Assembly (NCBI RefSeq): GCF_029623955.1
Contig: NZ_JARSBP010000003.1
Coordinates: forward strand, 1,116,001-1,180,000
DNA length: 64,000 nucleotides
DNA from: Mycobacterium sp. 236(2023)
GTDB lineage: Bacteria > Actinomycetota > Actinomycetes > Mycobacteriales > Mycobacteriaceae
Direction: 5' to 3'
The position numbers were made by a program, and so were the translations under genes. Shown piece after piece: positions 1-8,636 of the stretch. The notes below the pieces were generated by a model. That model was given only the letters and a program-made list of their open reading frames with translations. It searched no databases and was not told where the DNA came from. Every line of letters begins with the position of its first letter. Positions within the stretch are counted from its first letter, which is position 1.

Positions 1-384
1 CACTTCGGACTCTTCGGCCATCTCGGCGCCGATCGGGCGCTGGGTGGTGGCGAACCACGATGACAGGGCAGGGCTTTCGCGCACGTTGCGCAGTGACGCG
101 AGCAACCCCTCGATCAGGCGTTCCCGCGGGTCGCTGATGGACATGATCTGGTCGGTCATCTCGCGGTAGAGCCGATAGCTCTCCCGGTGCACGTATGCGG
201 TGTAGAGGGCTTCGCGGTTCTCGAAGTACCGGTACAGGGTCGCCCGTGAACACCCTGCGGCCGAAGCGATCTCGTTCATTCCCACGGTGGCCGCCGCCTG
301 GCCGGCGAACAGTTCACCGGCGGCGTCGAGGATCCGGTCGGCCGCCACTTCGGTGCGCCGTCCCGCCAGCCAGTCGCCGGCCAT
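1..384 (-). CDS. TetR/AcrR family transcriptional regulator (3' end beyond window)
   Basis: Only the N-terminal part (about 128 residues) is present; the gene runs off the left edge. The DNA-binding helix-turn-helix lies at about residues 12-60 (IASAAGCSRATLYRYFENRE), the classic TetR recognition helix. The ATG overlaps the stop of the upstream P450 gene by one base (TGATG), so the two are probably cotranscribed and translationally coupled. In M. tuberculosis the regulator Rv1255c sits next to cyp130 in the same way, so this is likely its orthologue and a local regulator of the P450. The ligand-binding domain is not visible, so the effector cannot be guessed. Confidence 0.88.
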   Translation of the reverse strand, partial: MAGDWLAGRRTEVAADRILDAAGELFAGQAAATVGMNEIASAAGCSRATLYRYFENREALYTAYVHRESYRLYREMTDQIMSISDPRERLIEGLLASLRNVRESPALSSWFATTQRPIGAEMAEESEV

Positions 385-1622
385 CAGCGCACCACCGTGA
401 ACGGCAATGACACCGGCCGCCGGACGTAACTACCACCGGCCCAGACGATTCCGGACTCGTCGACCTCGAAATCCGGGATGCGCGTCAGCAGTTCGGTCAG
501 CGCGACCCGCGATTGCATGCGCGCGGCGGCCGCGCCGAGGCAGTGGTGCGCACCGTGGCTGAAGGTCAGGATGTTGCGCGGCCTGCGTGTGACGTCGAGT
601 TCGCCTGCGTCGTCGCCGAACTGGCGCTCGTCACGGTTTCCGGAGCCGTAGAGGAACATTGCGCGGCGGCCCTCGGGGATGGTCACGTCACCGATCGTGA
701 CGTCGCGCGTCACGGTGCGGCCCAGCATCTGCACGGGCGAGGTCAGCCGAAGGAATTCGTCGACCGCGTCTGGAATCAGCTCCGGGTCGTCGGCCAGCAG
801 CCGGCGCTGGTCGGGCCGTTGATGCAGCAGTTGCACTGAGCCGCCGAGCATTCCGGTGGTGGTGTCGTTACCGCCCGTCACCATCGTGAAGGTGAACGCC
901 AGGATTGACAGCACGCCGGAGATGTCGCCGTCCGCACCGACACCGGCCGCGACGAGGTGGGAGACCGTATCGTCTTCAGGTTCGATTCGGCGGCGTTCGA
1001 TCAGTGACGTGAAGTAGCCCATCATCTCGCCGAGGGCGTCCCCGAGCGTCTCCAGCGCACCGCCGATTCCGGCCTCGCTCGTGTTGGCGGCGACGATCGC
1101 GTCGGTCCAGGCGTCGAACTTGCCCTGATCCTCGTCGGGCACCCCCAAGTAGTGCGCCACCACCATCGACGGCAGCGGCTTGAAGAGCTCGGCGACGATG
1201 TCGCCGCCGCCGTCGGCTTTGATGCGCTCGATGCGGCTGACGACGTACTCGCGGACCTTGGGCTCCACGGCTTCGACCTGTCGCGGGGTGAAGCCGCGCG
1301 CGACGAGCTTGCGGAACTCGGTGTGCACCGGCGGGTCCTGCATGACCATGGGCGGGTTGTCCGCCAGACCGATGAGGTCGAGCTCGCCGTAGTTGACGGT
1401 CAGCCCCTGCGCCGACGAGAACGTCTCATGATCGCGGGCACTGGCCCAGATGTCAGCGTGCCGGGACAGCACGTAGTAGTCACGCTCTGGGTGGTCGTCG
1501 GGAATGACATGGTGCACGGGATCGTGGTCGCGCAGAGCCCGGTACATCGCCCACGGTTCGCGCCAGGTCGTTGCATCGGCCAGTTCGAACCGCGGAGAAC
1601 TGTGAGACAAAGTCGCAGTCAT
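384..1622 (-). CDS. cyp130: Cytochrome P450, CYP130-like
   Basis: A 412-residue haem-thiolate monooxygenase. The haem-binding loop FSHGAHHCLG places the proximal Cys at residue 361. The I-helix oxygen-activation motif is TGGNDTTT, and MVMQDPPVHTEFRKLV is a characteristic N-terminal stretch. From memory the protein closely matches M. tuberculosis CYP130 (Rv1256c, 405 aa), including the distance from Cys to C-terminus, and the flanking genes agree (TetR after, FAD oxidase and tap before). Soluble, no signal peptide. Its ferredoxin/reductase partners are not nearby. The physiological substrate is unknown; the M. tuberculosis enzyme is known mainly as an azole-binding P450. Confidence 0.93.
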   Translation of the reverse strand: MTATLSHSSPRFELADATTWREPWAMYRALRDHDPVHHVIPDDHPERDYYVLSRHADIWASARDHETFSSAQGLTVNYGELDLIGLADNPPMVMQDPPVHTEFRKLVARGFTPRQVEAVEPKVREYVVSRIERIKADGGGDIVAELFKPLPSMVVAHYLGVPDEDQGKFDAWTDAIVAANTSEAGIGGALETLGDALGEMMGYFTSLIERRRIEPEDDTVSHLVAAGVGADGDISGVLSILAFTFTMVTGGNDTTTGMLGGSVQLLHQRPDQRRLLADDPELIPDAVDEFLRLTSPVQMLGRTVTRDVTIGDVTIPEGRRAMFLYGSGNRDERQFGDDAGELDVTRRPRNILTFSHGAHHCLGAAAARMQSRVALTELLTRIPDFEVDESGIVWAGGSYVRRPVSLPFTVVR

Positions 1623-1682
1623 GTCTTATTCGTAAAACAATGACTCTCAGATGTCAATCCTTGGGGTTGTGTAGAGCGTTGG

Positions 1683-2201
1683 TCAGAGCAGCGCGCTGGG
1701 GGCCTGGACCCCCATCGCGCCGAGCACATCGGCCAGTTTCCGGTCGAGGCTCCGGCCGACGGCGGCGACCTCGGGGTTGGTGCCCAAACTCCCGAACAGC
1801 GTGCTGGGCTGGTCGAACACGAGCGTGCCCTGGCCGTCGTCGTCGGCGTAGAGGAACAGGCGAAGAGGCGCGTACAGCATGGCAGCCGGTTCGTGGCGGT
1901 ACATCTGCTCGGCGATCGTGTGATTGCCCGCGAGGTACTCGGTTCCGTACCGATGGGTGTTCGAGGTGCGCATCAGCGCTTGGACGTCGAGGCCGACGAA
2001 GCGCATGAGGCCCAATGGCGCGACCTCTTCGGCCAGAGCCAGGTTCTCCTCCCAGGTCTCGAGTGCCTGGAAGCGTTGCGAGTCGATCGGCGGTACGACC
2101 CTTTCGAATTCCGTGACGGCCGCGCCGTAGGGCATGCCCAGTGGGACGGTCAACCGTCGGATCGTGTGCTCGGTCGCCGTGATGTCGAGTGCTGTGGTCA
2201 T
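1683..2201 (-). CDS. DUF302 family protein
   Basis: A 172-residue soluble protein. The stretch YLAGNHTIAEQMYRHEP followed by YAPLRLFLY and a DQPSTLF motif matches the DUF302 fold (function unknown; often found with redox or stress genes). I chose the ATG at 2201 rather than an in-frame TTG 21 nt upstream because a -10-like TACTGT (2208-2213) lies exactly 6 nt before this ATG, the usual leaderless mycobacterial arrangement. A 12-bp direct repeat sits immediately upstream of that -10. The neighbouring HxlR regulator on the same strand is the likely controller. Confidence 0.8.
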   Translation of the reverse strand: MTTALDITATEHTIRRLTVPLGMPYGAAVTEFERVVPPIDSQRFQALETWEENLALAEEVAPLGLMRFVGLDVQALMRTSNTHRYGTEYLAGNHTIAEQMYRHEPAAMLYAPLRLFLYADDDGQGTLVFDQPSTLFGSLGTNPEVAAVGRSLDRKLADVLGAMGVQAPSALL

Positions 2202-2213
2202 GCCTCGACAGTA

Positions 2214-2239
2214 GAAGTTCAATGAATGAAGTTCAATGA
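2214..2239. promoter_or_regulatory. Direct repeat, putative HxlR operator
   Basis: GAAGTTCAATGA occurs twice (2214-2225 and 2228-2239), separated by 2 bp, directly upstream of the -10 box of the DUF302 gene. A related AGTTCA...CAATG arrangement lies upstream of the HxlR gene start (about 2848-2862, minus strand). A shared operator bound by the adjacent HxlR protein is the simplest reading; binding itself is inferred. Confidence 0.5.
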
Positions 2240-2297
2240 TCTACAGACCACTCACAGCGTGATCGTCATGCCATGCCGGGGCCGACGGTGTGAGGCG

Positions 2298-2825
2298 CTA
2301 GGCCACGTCCTCGAACGGTTCGAGCAGGCGGTGGGGTTTCGTCAGCAGGCGGCTGATTCGATCTGTGCGGTCGGCGTCGCGCGATTTCGAGCGGCGCGGG
2401 TGAACTTCGAGATCGCGGGGCGGGGGGATGACTCCGCACCTGCTGCAGTTTCCCAGGGGTGTGAGCCGGCCACCGCAACCGAAGTGGACGATGGGCCGGC
2501 GAAGGTCGGTATCGACGTAGAACTCGTTGCCCCAGTTGGTCATTGACCATAGGACTGGCCAGAGCAGCTCGCCCTTGGGGGTCAGTGTGTATTCGCTGCG
2601 GCCGCTCACAGCGACCGATGTGGTCATGATCCCGTGCTCGACCAGCAGTTTGAGACGTTCGGTCAGTACCGCAGGCGGAAGGCCCAGGTGTTCTCGGAAG
2701 TCGGTGAACCGGGTGACGCCGAAGAATGCATCACGGATGATCAACAGAGTCCACCGCTCGCCGATCACCTCGAGGGAACGGGCCACCGGGCACAGCTCAT
2801 TGTCGTACTCCCGCCGCAACGCCAT
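2298..2825 (-). CDS. HxlR family winged-helix regulator
   Basis: 175 residues. The N-terminal half is a typical HxlR winged helix: CPVARSLEVIGERWTLLIIR, then FTDFREHLGLPPAVLTERL and the wing SGRSEYTLTPKG. The C-terminal part contains a possible metal site, FGCGGRLTPLGNCSRCG, with three cysteines. HxlR proteins are generally repressors sensing aldehydes or redox/electrophilic stress. The start is supported by TAGGAT at 2832-2837, 6 nt before the ATG (leaderless). It lies 96 bp upstream of the DUF302 gene on the same strand, with related repeat half-sites before both genes, suggesting autoregulation plus control of DUF302. Confidence 0.88.
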   Translation of the reverse strand: MALRREYDNELCPVARSLEVIGERWTLLIIRDAFFGVTRFTDFREHLGLPPAVLTERLKLLVEHGIMTTSVAVSGRSEYTLTPKGELLWPVLWSMTNWGNEFYVDTDLRRPIVHFGCGGRLTPLGNCSRCGVIPPPRDLEVHPRRSKSRDADRTDRISRLLTKPHRLLEPFEDVA

Positions 2826-2864
2826 GCGGCGATCCTACCCAACTAGTACATTGAGTGAACTACG

Positions 2865-4226
2865 TCAGATCGCCGCGCCGGGGTTGAGGATGCCGTCGGG
2901 ATCGAGTGCCTGCTTGATCCTGCGGTTCAGTTCCATCGCCTCGGGTCCGAGTTGGCCCGCAAGCCACGGCCGCTTGAGGCGGCCGACTCCGTGCTCGCCG
3001 GTGATGGTGCCGCCGAGCCCGACTGCCAGGTCCATGATTTCGCCGAACGCCTGCTGCGCCCGCCGTTCCATCGCGGCGTCGGCCGGATCGAACACGATCA
3101 GCGGATGGGTGTTCCCGTCGCCTGCGTGCGCGATCACCGAGATCATCAGGTCGCGGTCGGCGGCGATCTTCTCGACGCCGCTGACGAGGTCGGCCAGGGC
3201 GGGAAGGGGGACGCCGACGTCCTCGAGTAACAGGGAGCCTTTGGCCTCCACCGCGGGGATCGCAAACCGGCGGGCGGCGACGAACGCTTCGCCCTCGTCG
3301 GGGTCCGACGTCGAAAACACTTCTCTGGCACCGTGTTTGGTGAACACCTCGGCCATGTACTCGGCGTCCTGCGCGCCGGACGGCCCGCGGTCGTCGCTGG
3401 CGGCGACCATCATTGCGCCGGCTTCGCGGTCGAGCCCCATCTTCAGCTTGTCCTCGACGGCGTTGATCGCCGCCGAGTCCATGAACTCCAGCATCGACGG
3501 CCGGATCCTGCCGGTGATCTCCACGACCGCGTTCGCGGCGCTTTCCACGGAATCGAACGTCGCGACGACGGTGCAGGCCGCGTTCTGGGCGGGCAGCAGC
3601 TTCAACGTCACCTCGGTGACGATGCCGAGCGTGCCCTCGCTGCCGACGAACAGTTTCGTCAGCGACAACCCTGCGACGTCCTTGAGGCGCGGGCCACCGA
3701 GTCGCACCGCCGTGCCGTCGGCCAGCACCACCTGCAGGCCGAGCACGTAGTCGGTGGTCACGCCGTACTTCACGCAGCACAACCCACCGGCGTTGGTCGC
3801 GACATTGCCGCCGATGCTGCAGATCTCGTACGACGACGGGTCGGGCGGATACCAGAGGCCGTACTCGGCGACCGCCTTCTTGACTTCGGCGTTGAGCAGT
3901 CCGGGTTGCACGACGGCGGTGCGGGTCACCGGGTCGATCGCGATGTCGCGCATCTTCTCGGTGCTCAGCACGATGCCACCGTCGAGAGCTGTTGCGCCGC
4001 CTGACAATCCGGTGCCCATGCCGCGCGGGACGACCGCGACGCGGTGGGTGGTGGCCCACCGCAGGACGGTCTGCACCTCTTCGGTGCGCTGCGGCCGGAC
4101 CACTGCCACCGCCGTTCCCGCGGAGGGATCCGCGGCGCGATCGTGACGGTAGGACGCCACGATGTCGGGATCGGTGACGACCGAGCCCTCGGGAAGATCG
4201 GCGATCAGGCTGGTCAGAGCATCCAC
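2865..4226 (-). CDS. FAD-linked oxidase / glycolate-lactate oxidase (GlcD-like)
   Basis: 453 residues, cytosolic. The N-terminal FAD-binding-4 domain (about 1-210) shows PRGMGTGLSGG and GGNVATNAGGLCCVKYG. The C-terminal FAD-oxidase domain has the HAGDGNTHP motif and GEHGVGRLKRPWL, as in GlcD and D-lactate dehydrogenases, which oxidise 2-hydroxy acids. By position it corresponds to M. tuberculosis Rv1257c, between cyp130 and tap. No GlcE/GlcF subunits are adjacent, so it probably works alone. The substrate cannot be fixed from sequence; D-lactate or D-2-hydroxyglutarate are alternatives to glycolate. Confidence 0.88.
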   Translation of the reverse strand: MDALTSLIADLPEGSVVTDPDIVASYRHDRAADPSAGTAVAVVRPQRTEEVQTVLRWATTHRVAVVPRGMGTGLSGGATALDGGIVLSTEKMRDIAIDPVTRTAVVQPGLLNAEVKKAVAEYGLWYPPDPSSYEICSIGGNVATNAGGLCCVKYGVTTDYVLGLQVVLADGTAVRLGGPRLKDVAGLSLTKLFVGSEGTLGIVTEVTLKLLPAQNAACTVVATFDSVESAANAVVEITGRIRPSMLEFMDSAAINAVEDKLKMGLDREAGAMMVAASDDRGPSGAQDAEYMAEVFTKHGAREVFSTSDPDEGEAFVAARRFAIPAVEAKGSLLLEDVGVPLPALADLVSGVEKIAADRDLMISVIAHAGDGNTHPLIVFDPADAAMERRAQQAFGEIMDLAVGLGGTITGEHGVGRLKRPWLAGQLGPEAMELNRRIKQALDPDGILNPGAAI

Positions 4227-4288
4227 AGCCGCCAGTCTAGGGGCGGGCGATGTGATGTTACGACCGTGTTACGGCTATTCTTCGACGC

Positions 4289-4633
4289 ATGCGGGACAGT
4301 GTGGTCTTCGCCCAGGTGAAGACGTTGCAGGGCATGCGCCGGACGGCGCAGGTTTCGGCGAGCGCGTTGGAGATCCACGTGCGGGCCGTGGCGGACCGGA
4401 TCGGGTCTTCGTACCCGGCGTTCGTTCCCGACGAACGCCTCGATGCGATCGCGTCGGGTCGGGTCACCACGATGGCGGCGATCGAGTTGTGCATGGCCGG
4501 CATGTGGTACCGGGCTTCGGACGGCTATGTCGTCGCCGACCTCGATCTCATCGAGCATCTCGGCCAGCCGGTGCGGCTCCGCTGGATGCGGGCGTTCGGC
4601 CGGTTTCTCAGGGAATACCTGAGTCCGGTGTAG
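4289..4633 (+). CDS. Conserved hypothetical protein
   Basis: A 114-residue soluble protein that I do not recognise. Its C-terminal half (WYRASDGYVVADLDLIEHLG) looks folded and non-repetitive, and codon use is typical of the window. The start is well supported: TATTCT at 4276-4281 lies 7 nt before the ATG, fitting a leaderless transcript. It converges with tap and their 3' ends overlap by 26 bp (4608-4633), so the two transcripts are antisense to each other at their ends. No signal peptide or membrane segment is seen. Confidence 0.7.
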   Translation: MRDSVVFAQVKTLQGMRRTAQVSASALEIHVRAVADRIGSSYPAFVPDERLDAIASGRVTTMAAIELCMAGMWYRASDGYVVADLDLIEHLGQPVRLRWMRAFGRFLREYLSPV

Positions 4634-5867
4634 GTGCCGGTTCATCAAGACCCCGGAGCCCGGGCAGGAACACCGCGGCGACACCCAGCGCCAGCATCGG
4701 TAGCGACAACGCCAGGAACGTGGCGTGCAGGCCGGTGGCATCCGCCAGCGGCCCGGCCAGGATCAGCCCCAGCGGGCCCGCGGCGTAGGCCAGCGATCCC
4801 ATGACGCCGACCACGCGGCCGCGCAGATGCTGCGGTGCGCGTGTCTGCATCACGTAGTTATAGATCGGCGCTATCGGCCCGTAGACAAAGCCGACGACCG
4901 CGCACAGCACGAGGACGACGGGCAGTGGCGGCAAGAACGCGATGACGGTCATCGCGACGCCCAGCGTCAGCACGGCGGTCAGCATGACGGTGCGCCGCTT
5001 CATGTATTTCGACATCACGGCATAGCCGAGGGCGCCGATGAGCCCGCCGATGCTCAGCGCCATCAGCACCCAACCCAGCTGCGCCGGCTCGTTGCGGTCG
5101 GTGAAGTACTTCGGGAACAGCACGCTCTCCATCGGCATGTACAGCCCGGTGGCGGCGAGGTCGACGAACGCCAGCGTGCGCAGCACCTTGTTGTTCCACA
5201 CGAACCGCAGGCCTTCGACGATCCCGGCCCACACGCCGTCTGCCATCGCCGACGGGTCCGGCCGTCCCGCCCCTTCGAGCCGCAGCACGCCGATCGCGAG
5301 GATCGACAGCACGAACGCGGTCGCGGTGACCCACATCGTGTTGATGCCGCCCAGCGTCGCGATCAGCAGGCCGCCGATGCCGGGGCCGACGATGTAGGCC
5401 AGGTTGAACACCGCTTCGTACACGGAGTTGGCGTGGTCGAGCGTCCACCCCGCCTTCGTCGCGGCCTCGGGCAGCATCGTCTCGCGCGCCGTCATCCCGG
5501 CCGGGTCGAAGAACGCGCCCAGCGCGGCCAGCCCGGCGAGGACGGCGACGTTGATGACGTCGACCCCGAACGCCAACGCCAGCACGGGGACCGCCGCCAC
5601 CGACAGCCCTGAGAGTGCGTCGGCGATCATCGACACGAGCCGGCGGCCCAGCTTGTCGACGGCGGCCCCGGCGATCAGGGTCGCGACGAGTAGCGGCAGC
5701 GTCCCCGCCATCGCGACGATCGACGCGTCGAGCGCAGATCCGTTGCGCTGCAGCACCAGCCAGGGGAAGGCGACGATGGAGATGCCGTTGCCCGCGCCCG
5801 CCATCAGTGCGGCGAACAGGATCAGCAGCAGTGGGACGCGCTTACCTGAGGTGGTTTCGGTCGTCAT
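4608..5867 (-). CDS. tap: MFS multidrug efflux pump Tap
   Basis: 419 residues with about 12 hydrophobic segments, a major-facilitator permease of the inner membrane. Stretches such as ILFAALMAGAGNGISIVAFP, DKLGRRLVSMIADALSG and PMESVLFPKYFTD match, from memory, M. tuberculosis Tap (Rv1258c), which exports aminoglycosides and tetracyclines. The genomic position (after the Rv1257c-like oxidase, before udgB) agrees. In mycobacteria tap belongs to the WhiB7 regulon; I could not find a convincing WhiB7 AT-rich box in the short gap (5868-5920) upstream, so it may be transcribed from the promoter of the lipoprotein gene before it. Confidence 0.92.
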   Translation of the reverse strand: MTTETTSGKRVPLLLILFAALMAGAGNGISIVAFPWLVLQRNGSALDASIVAMAGTLPLLVATLIAGAAVDKLGRRLVSMIADALSGLSVAAVPVLALAFGVDVINVAVLAGLAALGAFFDPAGMTARETMLPEAATKAGWTLDHANSVYEAVFNLAYIVGPGIGGLLIATLGGINTMWVTATAFVLSILAIGVLRLEGAGRPDPSAMADGVWAGIVEGLRFVWNNKVLRTLAFVDLAATGLYMPMESVLFPKYFTDRNEPAQLGWVLMALSIGGLIGALGYAVMSKYMKRRTVMLTAVLTLGVAMTVIAFLPPLPVVLVLCAVVGFVYGPIAPIYNYVMQTRAPQHLRGRVVGVMGSLAYAAGPLGLILAGPLADATGLHATFLALSLPMLALGVAAVFLPGLRGLDEPAPTPDSGIP

Positions 5868-5920
5868 GGGATATCGCCGGGGAATGTAGCAGTGCCGATC
5901 CCCGCCCGACTACCGGATTT

Positions 5921-6598
5921 TCACCACTGTGCGTCGACCTTGGCGGCGATCTGCTCGGCGATGCGCAATGCGGAGTCGCCCGGCGCCGCGCTGCAGGTGT
6001 TGACGTCGACGATGACGTTGTTGCGGTGTACCAGCGCACGGCCGCAGCCCCAGCCCGGCGCCGCCGCATCCTGCTGCATGGCGACGGTGCTCAACCGGTT
6101 GTCCTCGGCGACGATTTCGCCGCGCGTCCACCGTGATCCGCTCTGGGTGTGGCTGTACTGGTGGCAGGCGGGCCACTGGCCGACCGACGCCTCGAAGAAC
6201 TCGCCGGCCTTCTCCAGGTACGGGAACAGCACGACGGCCTGCTTGACGTAGGTTTTCCAGCCATCGCCGTCGTTGAGGCTCTGATCGCGTTCCGCGCGGA
6301 AGCCGCTGTTGGCGTAAACCTGCAGTTCGCCGGCTCCGTCGACGGCTAGGCATTCGATGGGTTCCATGATGTCGCTGTGATCGGACATGGCCGTCTGCGC
6401 CTCGATGACGGTCATCGCCGGCACGCCCATCGCGGCAGCGGTCTCTTCCGGACTCAGTAGGACGTCGCCCAGTTCCCGTTCCACCAGGGGCCGGGGGATC
6501 ATGGTCCGCGTCGGGGTGGCGGACTCGGCGCTACTGGTGCTCGCGCATCCGGTGACCAAGATGGCTATCCCCGCGATCGCTGCTGCTCGTCGTCGCAT
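5921..6598 (-). CDS. Lipoprotein with PknH-like sensor domain
   Basis: 225 residues. A signal peptide ends in the lipobox VTGC (Cys about residue 18), predicting a lipid-anchored extracytoplasmic protein. The body, with paired cysteines (ECLAV, WPACHQYS, WGCGRALV, NTCSAAPG) and a WTRGEI stretch, resembles the PknH extracellular sensor family (PF14032) found in LppH and the PknH kinase. The ATG at 6598 is preceded by GGGGAGG, a strong ribosome-binding site; an ORF extending further upstream is not needed. It lies 53 bp upstream of tap on the same strand and diverges from udgB. Confidence 0.85.
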   Translation of the reverse strand: MRRRAAAIAGIAILVTGCASTSSAESATPTRTMIPRPLVERELGDVLLSPEETAAAMGVPAMTVIEAQTAMSDHSDIMEPIECLAVDGAGELQVYANSGFRAERDQSLNDGDGWKTYVKQAVVLFPYLEKAGEFFEASVGQWPACHQYSHTQSGSRWTRGEIVAEDNRLSTVAMQQDAAAPGWGCGRALVHRNNVIVDVNTCSAAPGDSALRIAEQIAAKVDAQW

Positions 6599-6678
6599 AT
6601 GTCCTCCCCAATCGAAGCGCTCAGCGTTCAATGGTGAGCCCGCGGCACCGGTCTTTTGGCCAGGGAGAGGGTGTTTCG

Positions 6679-6710
6679 TGGTAACGATGAACTGTGCTTC
6701 TTGGTAACGA
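6679..6710 (+). repeat. Direct repeat TGGTAACGA before udgB
   Basis: Two identical 9-mers, 23 bp apart centre to centre (about two helical turns), end exactly at the udgB start codon. The spacing suits a dimeric regulator, but no binding family is recognised. Confidence 0.4.
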
Positions 6711-7550
6711 ATGGTGATACCTCTGCCGCATCCACGAACCGGTGATCTTTTCGAGACCCCGGTGCGACCGGGCCGTGGTTGGCCGGGTGATCCGGCGACC
6801 TTGCGCACCCCGGTGGCGCACACGCCCGCGGACGTGACGGCGATGGCGACGGCGGCCAGGAATCTCAAGCAGGTCGACGCCGGGGTCTCGGTGTGCCGGG
6901 CGTGCCCTCGGCTCGTGACGTGGCGCGAAGAGGCGGCGGCGGTGAAACGCAAGTCCTATGCCGATCAACCGTATTGGGGCCGTCCGGCGCCGGGCTTCGG
7001 TGCTGCGCGGCCCCGGATCCTCGTCGTCGGCCTGGCGCCGGCGGCGCACGGCGCGAACCGCACCGGACGCGTGTTCACCGGTGACCGCTCGGGAGACTTC
7101 CTGTTCGGGTCGCTGTACCGCAACGGGCTGGCGAATCAGGAGTCCTGCACCGACAGTGCAGATGGATTGCAGCTCAACGATATTCGCGTTGTCGCGGCGG
7201 TGCGCTGCGCCCCGCCCGACAATGCGCCACTACCCGATGAACGGACGACCTGCGCGCCGTGGCTGGACGCCGAGTGGCGGCTCACGGGTGCCGGCGTGCG
7301 CGTGATCGTCGCGCTGGGCGGGTTCGCGTGGCAGTCCGTGCTGGCGCTGATCCGCCGCACCGGCGGGGCGGTTCCCACGCCGGCGCCGAAGTTCGGTCAC
7401 GGCGTGACGGCGACGCTGGGCACGCCTCGAGGCTCCGTTCAGCTTCTCGGCTGCTTCCATCCCAGCCAGCAGAACACCTTCACCGGTCGGCTCACTCCCG
7501 CGATGATGGACGAGGTGTTCTCCACGGCCCGCGCCCGCGCGGGAACGTAA
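6711..7550 (+). CDS. udgB: Uracil-DNA glycosylase family 5 (UdgB)
   Basis: 279 residues. Four cysteines with the spacing of a [4Fe-4S] UDG are visible (C62, C65, C166, C181). Motif A is GLAPAAHG and motif B is [10 protein letters not shown], both diagnostic of family 5, which removes uracil, hypoxanthine and ethenocytosine from DNA in base-excision repair. The lack of a catalytic Asp or Asn in GLAPAAHG is normal for UdgB. Orthologous by position to Rv1259. An alternative GTG start lies 3 nt downstream. A 9-bp direct repeat, TGGTAACGA (6679-6687 and 6702-6710), sits immediately upstream. Confidence 0.94.
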   Translation: MVIPLPHPRTGDLFETPVRPGRGWPGDPATLRTPVAHTPADVTAMATAARNLKQVDAGVSVCRACPRLVTWREEAAAVKRKSYADQPYWGRPAPGFGAARPRILVVGLAPAAHGANRTGRVFTGDRSGDFLFGSLYRNGLANQESCTDSADGLQLNDIRVVAAVRCAPPDNAPLPDERTTCAPWLDAEWRLTGAGVRVIVALGGFAWQSVLALIRRTGGAVPTPAPKFGHGVTATLGTPRGSVQLLGCFHPSQQNTFTGRLTPAMMDEVFSTARARAGT

Positions 7551-7576
7551 TGCCGCCTGGCGGCGTTGCACGTTCA

Positions 7577-8626
7577 ATGCGTCTCTCTGTCCTCGACCTC
7601 GTCCCCGTGCGCTCCGACCAGAGCACCTCCGATGCGATTGCTGCGTCGACGCTGCTGGCGCAGGCCGCTGACCGGCTCGGATACACGCGCTACTGGGTCG
7701 CTGAGCACCACAACATGCCCGCCGTCGCGGCGACCAGCCCGCCGGTGCTGATCGCGCACCTGGCCGCACACACGACGTCGCTGCGGCTGGGTTCGGGCGG
7801 CGTGATGCTGCCCAACCATGCGCCGCTGGCCGTCGCCGAGCAGTTCGCCTTGCTGGAGGCCGCCCACCCGGGCCGTATCGACCTGGGCATCGGGCGCGCA
7901 CCGGGCTCCGATCCGGTGACGTCGATGGCGCTGCGCGGTGCCGCGGGCCGCGACGACACCGACATCGAGGCGTTCCCCGAATACCTCGACGACGTCGTCA
8001 AGCTGATGAGCAGCAAGGGTGTGCGGGTGCCGCTGCCGCGTGACCTGATGCGGGACAACTACATCCTCAAGGCCACCCCGGCCGCGGTCACCGAGCCGCG
8101 GTTGTGGTTGTTGGGCTCCTCGATGTACTCGGCGCGTCTGGCGGCGGCGAAAGGTCTGCCGTATGTGTTCGCCCACCATTTCGCGGGCCAGGGCACCATC
8201 GAGGCGCTGCAGCTCTACCGCGCCAACTTCCGGCCCAGCGAGCTGACGCCCGAACCGGTGACGTTCCTGACGGTCAACGCCGTTGTCGCCGAAACCCGGG
8301 ACGAGGCACTGCGTTTGCTTCTGCCCAACCTGCAGATGATGGGCCGGCTGCGGACCGGCCAACCGCTCATCCCGATCGACCTCGTCGAGGATGCCGAAGC
8401 GACAGACCTCGGCCCGCGGGCGCAGCAGGTGATCGAGGGAGGACTTCGACAGGCCGTGGTCGGGTCACCGTCCGAAGCCGCGGATCAGGTCCGTGCGCTG
8501 GCCGACAAGTTCGGCGTCGACGAAGTGATGGTGCACCCGGTCGCGTCGGCCTACCGCGGCGTGAACCCCGCGACGGCGCCGGCCCGCGAGGCCACGCTGG
8601 AACTGCTGGCCAAGGAGCTCTTCTAG
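7577..8626 (+). CDS. LLM-class flavin-dependent oxidoreductase
   Basis: 349 residues, a bacterial-luciferase-like (LLM) TIM barrel. Features are SVLDLVPVRSD at the N-terminus, GYTRYWVAEHHNMP (substrate/flavin pocket), LGSGGVMLPNHAPL and LDLGIGRAPGSD, typical of the MsnO8-type subgroup using FMN or F420. The frame is open for another 106 codons upstream, overlapping udgB; the ATG at 7577, 26 bp after udgB, is chosen because the recognisable domain begins there. It takes the place of Rv1260 in the M. tuberculosis order. Specific substrate unknown. Confidence 0.86.
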   Translation: MRLSVLDLVPVRSDQSTSDAIAASTLLAQAADRLGYTRYWVAEHHNMPAVAATSPPVLIAHLAAHTTSLRLGSGGVMLPNHAPLAVAEQFALLEAAHPGRIDLGIGRAPGSDPVTSMALRGAAGRDDTDIEAFPEYLDDVVKLMSSKGVRVPLPRDLMRDNYILKATPAAVTEPRLWLLGSSMYSARLAAAKGLPYVFAHHFAGQGTIEALQLYRANFRPSELTPEPVTFLTVNAVVAETRDEALRLLLPNLQMMGRLRTGQPLIPIDLVEDAEATDLGPRAQQVIEGGLRQAVVGSPSEAADQVRALADKFGVDEVMVHPVASAYRGVNPATAPAREATLELLAKELF

Positions 8627-8636
8627 ACCTTCGGCG

